Assembly (NCBI GenBank): GCA_943840615.1 | Contig: CALSVI010000013.1 | Span: 1 to 64,000, forward strand | Length of the DNA stretch: 64,000 nucleotides | Reading direction: 5' to 3' | Origin: an uncultured Luminiphilus sp. | GTDB lineage: Bacteria > Pseudomonadota > Gammaproteobacteria > Pseudomonadales > Halieaceae | Part shown: in pieces, positions 58,481 to 64,000 of the stretch | Position numbering within the stretch: position 1 is the first letter of the stretch | Layout: the number at the start of each line of letters is the position of its first letter | Notes under the pieces: model-generated | What the model was told of the DNA's origin: nothing | What the model saw: only the letters and a program-made list of their open reading frames with translations | Database searches by the model: none | Program-made: the position numbers and the translations under genes

Positions 58481-59904
58481 ATGTATATCAACGGCGAGTG
58501 GCGCACCGACGGGCCCACGTTTCCCGTTTTTAATCCCGCCACGGGACAGGAAATTGGTCAGGTTAGCGACGGCACCGATCGCGATGCCGCTCGGGCTATC
58601 GAGGCCGCTGAGGCCGCTCTGCCAGCCTGGATGGCGGAGACGGCCTATGTGCGATCTGGCTCTCCTGTATCGAGCCCATCACCTGATGCTGTCACAGCAA
58701 CGCGAGCTCGCCGAGCTCATGACCCGAGAACAAGGCAAGCCGCTCAAGGCCGCCATGAACGAGGTGAAAGTACGCCGCTGATTTTCTGCTGTGGTTTGCG
58801 GAAGAAGCCAAGCGCGTCTATGGCGAGACGATCCCCTCGGCGCGCTCGGATCAACGATTTCTCGTGCAAAAACAACCCATCGGTGTGGTCGCCGCCGTCA
58901 CGCCCTGGAACTACCCGATCTCTATGCTGACCCGCAAACTGGGACCGGCTTTAGCGGCAGGTTGCACCGTAGTATTGAAACCCGCCGAAAGCACGCCGCT
59001 TTGCGCGATCGCAGTCTTTAACATTCTCGAAGAGGCCGGTTTTCCAGCAGGCGTAGCCAACCTCGTCACAGCGAGCGATCCCAAGCCGATCGGGGACGTT
59101 TTCTGCACCCATCCGGCTGTACGTAAGCTCACCTTCACGGGCTCCACAGCGGTAGGCAAACAGCTCGCTCAGGCGTCCGCGCCCCAGCTCAAGCGGATCT
59201 CAATGGAGCTGGGTGGCCACGCGCCTTTCATTGTTTACGATGACGCTGACCCCGTTCACGCCGCAAAGGGCGTGTCACTGGTGAAGTTTTTGAATACCGG
59301 GCAAGCCTGTATCAGCCCGAACCGCATCTTTGTTCAACGTCGAATCCTGGAGCCGTTTCTTGACACGCTTCAATCCCGGGTTAACGCCCTACGGGCAGGG
59401 GATGGAATGGATCCTGCCAATGGCATCGGGCCGCTGATTAACGAAGCCGCCGTCGAAAAAGTCGATCGTCAGGTACGCGACGCCATCGATAAGGGCGCGA
59501 CACTGCTCGCCGGCGGTACACGGCTACTCGACAACGGACTCGAAAAGGGCTGCTTCTACAGCGCCACACTGCTCACTGATGTCGCCCCCGACATGCTGAT
59601 CTATCGGGAAGAAACATTCGGACCCGTCGCGGGGGTGGTACCCTTTGACGATGAGGACGATGTAATCGCCATGGCCAATGACACCCGCTACGGCCTTGCG
59701 GCTTATGTTTACACTCAAAATCTGGCCAGAGCATTGCGGACTTTCGAGCAACTCCAGTTCGGCATCATTGGCATTAACGACATCAACCCCACGAGCGCGG
59801 CAGCGCCTTTTGGGGGTATGAAAGAGAGCGGATTAGGCCGCGAGGGCGCACGCGAAGGCATCGAGGAATACCTCGAGACCAAGCTGGGTGGCCTCAGCAT
59901 CTGA
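58481..59904 (+). CDS. NAD(P)-dependent succinate-semialdehyde/glutarate-semialdehyde-type aldehyde dehydrogenase, two frameshifts
   Basis: A 475-residue ALDH. The first frame gives MYINGEWRTDGPTFPVFNPAT; a base gained near 58659 leads to ALLYRAHHLMLSQQRELAEL, and another near 58776 to ADFLLWFAEEAKRVYG. The third frame holds TPWNYPISMLTRKLGPALAA, GSTAVGKQLA, the catalytic Glu in SMELGGHAPF and the catalytic Cys in LNTGQACISPNR. The HAPFIV and PNRIFV signatures are those of succinate-semialdehyde dehydrogenases. Aldehyde identity is not certain. Confidence 0.85.
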
Positions 59905-59930
59905 CGGCATAGGACGGCAAGGAGCACATT

Positions 59931-61241
59931 ATGGCAGCACCGGATTATCCCGGCCTCGATACCCTGGCCCTGCACGCAGGCGCCCAGCCGGACCCCGCCA
60001 CAGGCGCGCGCGCGACACCCATCTACCAGACGGCGTCGTTTTGCTTTCCGGACTCCGACTACGCGGCGTCTCTGTTTAATATCGAACGCGCGGGTCACGT
60101 GTATTCGCGCCTGAGCAACCCGACCAATGCGGTGCTTGAGGAGCGCATTGCGGCGCTAGAAGGCGGTGTAGGCGCGATCGCAACGGCGAGTGGACAGGCC
60201 GCGCTGCATCTTGCCATCATCACGCTCATGGGAGCCGGCTCGCACATTGTCGCTTCCGCGGCGTTGTATGGGGGCAGCCACAATCTGCTGGCTTATACCC
60301 TGCCCCGTTTTGGCATCGAAACCACTTTTGTCGACCCTCGCGATCCTCAGGCCTTCGCCAACGCGATTCAGGACAATACGCGCCTTGTATTCGGGGAAAC
60401 GCTGGGCAATCCCAGCCTTGATGTCCTCAACATTCCGGCTATTGCGGAGGTCGCGCACGCTGCCGGCCTGCCATTGATGGTGGACTCGACCACCACCACC
60501 CCCTACTTGATCAAGCCCTTTGAACTCGGCGCGGACATTATTCAGCACTCCGCCACCAAGTTCTTGAGCGGACACGGCATTGTGATCGGGGGTTTACTGG
60601 TAGACAGCGGCCAGTTTGACTGGGATGCGTCAGGTAAATTCCCTACACTTTCAGAGCCTTATGAGGGATTTCATAACCTCATTTTCACTGAAGAATTTGG
60701 CCCCGCCGCCATGATACAGCGCGCCCGAAAAGAGGGTCTTCGTGACTTTGGCGCCTGCATGGCGCCGACCTCTGCGTTTCATATTTTACAGGGCATCGAA
60801 ACCCTCAGCCTGCGGATGGCGCGCCACGTTGAAAACACCCGCGCCGTGACGGCGTTTCTACTTGAGCAAGAGCAGGTTATCCGAGTGGGCTATCCCGAGC
60901 TTGACGGCCACCCTGACCAGGCATTGGCGGCAGAGTTGCTTCCCAATGGCTGCGGCGCCGTATTTAGCTTCGATCTCGCGGGCGGTCGTGAGGCGGGCAT
61001 TGCCTTTGTCGACGCACTGAGCGTGTTTTCGCATCTCGCCAATATTGGAGATGCGAAATCGCTGGTCATACATCCCGCCAGCACCACACACCATCGCATG
61101 GATGCCGCCGCACTCGCGGCGGGCGGCATTGGTGAAGGCACTATTCGTCTATCAATTGGACTCGAAGATCCCAAGGACCTAATGGCCGATTTGAAGCAGG
61201 GCCTGAGAGCAGCGGGAAAGGCCGCTGGAGGCGGCCGCTAA
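59931..61241 (+). CDS. O-acetylhomoserine sulfhydrylase-type PLP enzyme (MetY-like)
   Basis: A 436-residue Cys/Met metabolism PLP enzyme. PDPATGARATPIYQTASFCF is near the N-terminus, YSRLSNPTNAVLEERIAALE follows, and the PLP Lys is in DIIQHSATKFLSGHG. The length and HNLIFTEEFGPAAMIQRARK favour MetY over MetB. MetY makes homocysteine from O-acetylhomoserine and sulfide, or methionine with methanethiol. Methionine gamma-lyase is a less likely alternative. Its stop overlaps the hydrolase start (TAATG). Confidence 0.85.
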   Translation: MAAPDYPGLDTLALHAGAQPDPATGARATPIYQTASFCFPDSDYAASLFNIERAGHVYSRLSNPTNAVLEERIAALEGGVGAIATASGQAALHLAIITLMGAGSHIVASAALYGGSHNLLAYTLPRFGIETTFVDPRDPQAFANAIQDNTRLVFGETLGNPSLDVLNIPAIAEVAHAAGLPLMVDSTTTTPYLIKPFELGADIIQHSATKFLSGHGIVIGGLLVDSGQFDWDASGKFPTLSEPYEGFHNLIFTEEFGPAAMIQRARKEGLRDFGACMAPTSAFHILQGIETLSLRMARHVENTRAVTAFLLEQEQVIRVGYPELDGHPDQALAAELLPNGCGAVFSFDLAGGREAGIAFVDALSVFSHLANIGDAKSLVIHPASTTHHRMDAAALAAGGIGEGTIRLSIGLEDPKDLMADLKQGLRAAGKAAGGGR

Positions 61242-62029
61242 TGCACATCGAGGTAAACGGTCAGACAGTTTATTGCTACACCAATTCGCGCAACATCGAT
61301 GCCAGCAAGCCCAGCATTGTCTTTATCCACGGCTCGGGAATGGATCACATCGTGTGGACGCTCGCGGCGCGGCATTTCGCCCGCCATGGCAACAATGTGA
61401 TCTCGGTTGATTTACCCGGACATGGCCGATCAGAGGGCATGCCCTTGTCCACGGTGGAGGAAATGGCCACCTGGATAATCGGTGTGCTCGACACGCTACA
61501 GATTGATCAGGCCGCTTTGGTGGGTCACAGCTTGGGGAGTCTCATTTCTCTCGAGTGTGCCGCGAGTCATGCCGCGCGGGTCAGGGCCATCGCGCTGGTT
61601 GGCACCACCGCTCCCATGCCGGTTTCAGACGCCATCCTGAACGCAGCAGAGTCCAATGATCATGCCGCATTCGATATGCTCACGCAGTGGGGCTTCAGCA
61701 AACGCCACCAGTTTGGCGGCAATCGCAACTCCGGCATCTGGATGATTGGCAACACGCTCAGGCTGTACGAGCAGTCGGGCCCGGGCGTTTTGTTCCACGA
61801 TATGCGGGCCTGTAACGACTACACCACGGGCACGGAGCAGGCAGCCAAGATCACCTGCCCCAGCCTGCTGATTCTGGGCGCCGAAGATCGCTTGACGCCG
61901 GTGAGGAGCACCCGCGCGCTGCAGGAAGCCATCCCCGCTCCTATCGTGGAGGTATTACCCGAGACGGGGCATACCATCATGGTCGAAGCTCCTAACGCCA
62001 TGCTGGATGCCCTTCACCGAGTTCTGTAA
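61241..62029 (+). CDS. Alpha/beta hydrolase
   Basis: A 262-residue hydrolase with the oxyanion-hole HGSG (VFIHGSGMDHIVWTLAARHF), the nucleophile elbow GHSLGS near residue 95, an acidic residue in LGAEDRLTP and the catalytic His in PETGHTIMVEAP. Esterase, lactonase or C-C hydrolase activity are all possible. Overlap with the MetY-like gene indicates one transcript. Confidence 0.85.
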   Translation: MHIEVNGQTVYCYTNSRNIDASKPSIVFIHGSGMDHIVWTLAARHFARHGNNVISVDLPGHGRSEGMPLSTVEEMATWIIGVLDTLQIDQAALVGHSLGSLISLECAASHAARVRAIALVGTTAPMPVSDAILNAAESNDHAAFDMLTQWGFSKRHQFGGNRNSGIWMIGNTLRLYEQSGPGVLFHDMRACNDYTTGTEQAAKITCPSLLILGAEDRLTPVRSTRALQEAIPAPIVEVLPETGHTIMVEAPNAMLDALHRVL

Positions 62030-62052
62030 GAGGCAAGGTCGCTCGCCCCCCC

Positions 62053-62649
62053 CTAAAGCATGGCCTCGATCTGAGAAATACGCTCTTTACCAAAGAACAT
62101 TTCCTGCCCCACGAAGAACGTCGGCACACCAAATGCACCACGCTCGGCAGCCTGCTGCGTATTGTGCAGCAGCGCATCCTTCACTGGCTGCGTCTGAATC
62201 GCTTCTATGAGGGCCTGCGCGTCGAGACCCGCTGCCTGCCAAACACCGGCGGCCACTTCTGGGTCACCCATGTTCTGCTCTTGCTCCCACATGCCCGCCA
62301 AATTGGCATCAACATATTGCTGCTGAACACCCATTTGCTGTGCCGCAATAAAACCTCTCATCAACATGATCGTGTTGATCGGAAAGTGGGGGTTAAAACG
62401 GAATCGCTCTAATCGATGCGCCGCGATAAATCGCTGCGTCTCCAGCATTTCATAATCCAGTTTTCCCTTCACCTCCCCGAAGGCCACCATCGGCGCCTGA
62501 TTGTTGGTGAGTTTAAAAAGCCCCCCCAACAGCACCGGGGTCAATGTGAGCGCCGATCCGTTACGCTCTGCCACCTCACTCAGCACGTGATAAGAGAGGT
62601 AGGCGTTAGGACTGGCGAAGTCGAATAAAAACTCAATCGGTGACGACAT
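62053..62649 (-). CDS. DsbA-family 2-hydroxychromene-2-carboxylate isomerase-like protein
   Basis: A 198-residue thioredoxin-fold protein with FLFDFASPNAYLSYHVL in place of a CxxC active site, LGGLFKLTNNQAP and GVPTFFVGQEMFFGKERI. This matches the glutathione-dependent HCCA isomerase / GST-kappa group. Aromatic degradation is the classical role, but many members have unknown substrates. It lies 11 bp downstream of the TauD-type gene on the same strand. Confidence 0.88.
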   Translation of the reverse strand: MSSPIEFLFDFASPNAYLSYHVLSEVAERNGSALTLTPVLLGGLFKLTNNQAPMVAFGEVKGKLDYEMLETQRFIAAHRLERFRFNPHFPINTIMLMRGFIAAQQMGVQQQYVDANLAGMWEQEQNMGDPEVAAGVWQAAGLDAQALIEAIQTQPVKDALLHNTQQAAERGAFGVPTFFVGQEMFFGKERISQIEAML

Positions 62650-62660
62650 AGTGAACTCCT

Positions 62661-63512
62661 TTAAAAACGGGTATCTGAAATAGTAGTGCGGTGCAGCAGG
62701 CGGCTGTGTCCGTCATAGCCACCGGTGGCGGCGTGCAGCAACGAACGGTTGTCCCACATGACCAACATACCCACCTGCCACCGATGGGTATAAATGAATT
62801 CGGGCCGGCTCTGGTGCGCATACAGCTCGAGCAGCAGCGAATCACTTTCGTCCTTTTCCAAGCCGACAAACCCTTTGATATAAGCGGCTGACGAATACAG
62901 CGCCCGCTTTCCGGTTTCGTGATGTACGCGAACGAGTGGATGTTCCTGCGTTTCAAGCGCCTTCTCACTGGGGAGTATCTTCATACTTCGCCCCTGCTCC
63001 TGATCAGCCTCACCATAGGCCCCGTCGGGAGCGTAACCCAGCGCAGCCGAATGAATCGCGGTCAGCCCGTCTACCTTAGCCCGCAGCGCCTCGGGCATCT
63101 GCTCATACGCCGCCACTTGATCGGCAAAAAGCGTCTCTCCGCCGACAGGTGGAATTGTCAGCCCGTAAAGCGCTGTGGCAGCCGGCGGCACTGGCATAAA
63201 GCTCCAGTCACTATGAAATATCTCGGCGAAAATACTGGTGGTTCTCGTCAGCCTCGCGCTGGATAGCCGCAACTTTGGGATGCTCATCAATGTGCCCAAA
63301 AAAAGGGTCCTCGCCGATGGCACCGAACTGCTCACTAAAGCCCGACCAGCTGCTCGGGCGTGAGCTGCTGATCCGGAAACGCCACCACCTTGTGCTCCAA
63401 CCAGTGCCCTCGGATTGCTGCCACCAGATCTGCTAGACAAGGGCTCATTCAATCGAACGCCGGTAATGGTCGCCCCGCAGCGGTCACCCGATGCCTGAAC
63501 CGTTAATGTCAC
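62661..63512 (-). CDS. TauD/TfdA-type 2-oxoglutarate dioxygenase, several frameshifts
   Basis: An Fe(II)/2-oxoglutarate oxygenase. The C-terminal part shows the H-x-D ligands in FHSDWSF and the distal His and 2-oxoglutarate Arg in DNRSLLHAATGGYDGHSRLL. The N-terminal part reads in frame only after removing bases near 63432, 63341 and 63240, which give DLVAAIRGHWLEHKVVAFPD, SEQFGAIGEDPFFGHIDEHP and QREADENTSIFAE. As read the N-terminal 100 residues are out of frame. Substrates of this family range from taurine to chlorophenoxyacetates, and none can be chosen. Confidence 0.8.
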   Translation of the reverse strand: MTLTVQASGDRCGATITGVRLNEPLSSRSGGSNPRALVGAQGGGVSGSAAHARAAGRALVSSSVPSARTLFLGTLMSIPKLRLSSARLTRTTSIFAEIFHSDWSFMPVPPAATALYGLTIPPVGGETLFADQVAAYEQMPEALRAKVDGLTAIHSAALGYAPDGAYGEADQEQGRSMKILPSEKALETQEHPLVRVHHETGKRALYSSAAYIKGFVGLEKDESDSLLLELYAHQSRPEFIYTHRWQVGMLVMWDNRSLLHAATGGYDGHSRLLHRTTISDTRF

Positions 63513-63600
63513 TCTACTCCCCCCTCATATGGCGCTCGCAGCTTCAGCGACTCAGACCCAGTACTGAGCGCGAACCAATAGAACCCGCGATCCCAGGCGT

Positions 63601-64000
63601 CTAGATATCGACGGCGTGGTTCCACCAGGCCAGATCGGAATAAGCTCGCAAATCGACCTCATGGCTCCAGGCCGAGCGATGCTGCGTGGCGAGATGGAAA
63701 TACGTTTCAGCCATCTTCTCCGGCAGCAAGAGGCCATCCTTGTCTTTGCCTTTGGCCTCTCGCAAAGCCTCAAACTTTTCGGCGCCCAGCATTTTTCCCA
63801 ACGTGTCTGGCGCATCGACTGCGCCATCCACCATGATGTGAACAACGTGGACACCCTGCGCCGCGTACTCGGCGTTCATCGTCTGACACAGTAGTCGCCG
63901 GCCTGCCATCGCGGCGGCGTGAGAGTGCTGGCCACTGTTACCGCGCATTGCCGCCGTCGCGGAGGTCACTAAAATGGTGCCATGGCCCCGCTCTACCATG
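63601..64000 (-). CDS. Short-chain dehydrogenase/reductase, 5' end outside the window
   Basis: The C-terminal 130 or so residues of an SDR. GTILVTSATAAMRGNS resembles the beta5 Ser region, SHAAAMAGRRLLCQTMNAEYA follows, and VHVVHIMVDGAVDAPDTLGKML is the stretch after the Rossmann core. A typical YxxxK appears as HAAAMAGRR, so the catalytic Tyr and Lys are not conserved and activity is doubtful. The gene begins beyond position 64000. Confidence 0.75.
   Translation of the reverse strand, partial: MVERGHGTILVTSATAAMRGNSGQHSHAAAMAGRRLLCQTMNAEYAAQGVHVVHIMVDGAVDAPDTLGKMLGAEKFEALREAKGKDKDGLLLPEKMAETYFHLATQHRSAWSHEVDLRAYSDLAWWNHAVDI

Noticed and set aside
63513-63600. A small gene between the TauD-type gene and the SDR
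   Set aside because: The 88 bp are open in no frame with a plausible start and ribosome-binding site.
63601-64000. Active-site Tyr-Lys of the SDR
   Set aside because: The expected YxxxK position reads HAAAMAGRR, so I did not assign catalytic residues.

Overview
The window is chromosomal DNA of a Gram-negative gammaproteobacterium. The evidence is gene order: tRNA-Leu, tig, clpP, clpX, lon, hupB, ppiD on one side, and rluC, maf, yceD, rpmF, fabD, fabG, acpP, fabF, pabC, mltG, tmk, holB, pilZ on the other. Both resemble Pseudomonas, Cellvibrio and other gammaproteobacterial chromosomes. Fairly high GC, a probable persulfide dioxygenase and methanethiol oxidase genes suggest a marine Cellvibrionales/OM60-NOR5-like organism. 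The family-level placement is inference. No insertion sequence, prophage or CRISPR array was seen.

Layout. 0.2-2.9 kb: probable persulfide dioxygenase and SulP anion transporter. 2.9-6.5 kb: sohB, nudC, nhaB. 6.5-10 kb: dnaQ, rnhA, a YafS-like methyltransferase, gloB and an exported protein of unknown function. 10-16 kb: an AddAB-like helicase-nuclease pair. 16-25 kb: DAHP synthase, nfuA (with an IscR-like site), DUF2970, a serine/threonine dehydratase, a CPA2 antiporter, etfBA, ETF-ubiquinone oxidoreductase and DUF1285. 25-33.6 kb: the proteostasis block with an apparent heat-shock promoter on lon. 33.7-34.2 kb: an unexplained intergenic region with an AT-rich dyad, a terminated structured RNA candidate and a 17-bp tandem repeat. 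34.2-43.9 kb: fatty-acid, DNA replication and ribosomal protein cluster, lacking plsX and fabH at their usual position. 44-47.3 kb: rne with a long leader and a shattered C-terminal tail. 47.3-52.7 kb: tRNA-Ser, dbpA, rlmA, DUF1415, MAPEG, acyl-CoA synthetase. 53-64 kb: an accessory metabolic region with a TPR lipoprotein, MauG-like peroxidase, methanethiol oxidase (mtoX), SCO protein, aldehyde dehydrogenase, MetY-type sulfhydrylase, hydrolase, DsbA-family isomerase, TauD-type dioxygenase and a partial SDR.

Working together. The two ends share sulfur chemistry. Methanethiol oxidase releases sulfide, formaldehyde and peroxide. MauG and SCO proteins are known neighbours of mtoX, and MetY can assimilate sulfide or methanethiol. 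At the left end a persulfide dioxygenase would oxidise sulfane sulfur, with SulP moving an anion.

Quality warning. At least twenty apparent single-base indels break otherwise well-conserved genes, including clpX, rne, pabC and yceD. They are clustered: more than 30 kb of other coding sequence is intact. Most look like sequence errors rather than gene decay, so coordinates of interrupted genes span all the pieces.
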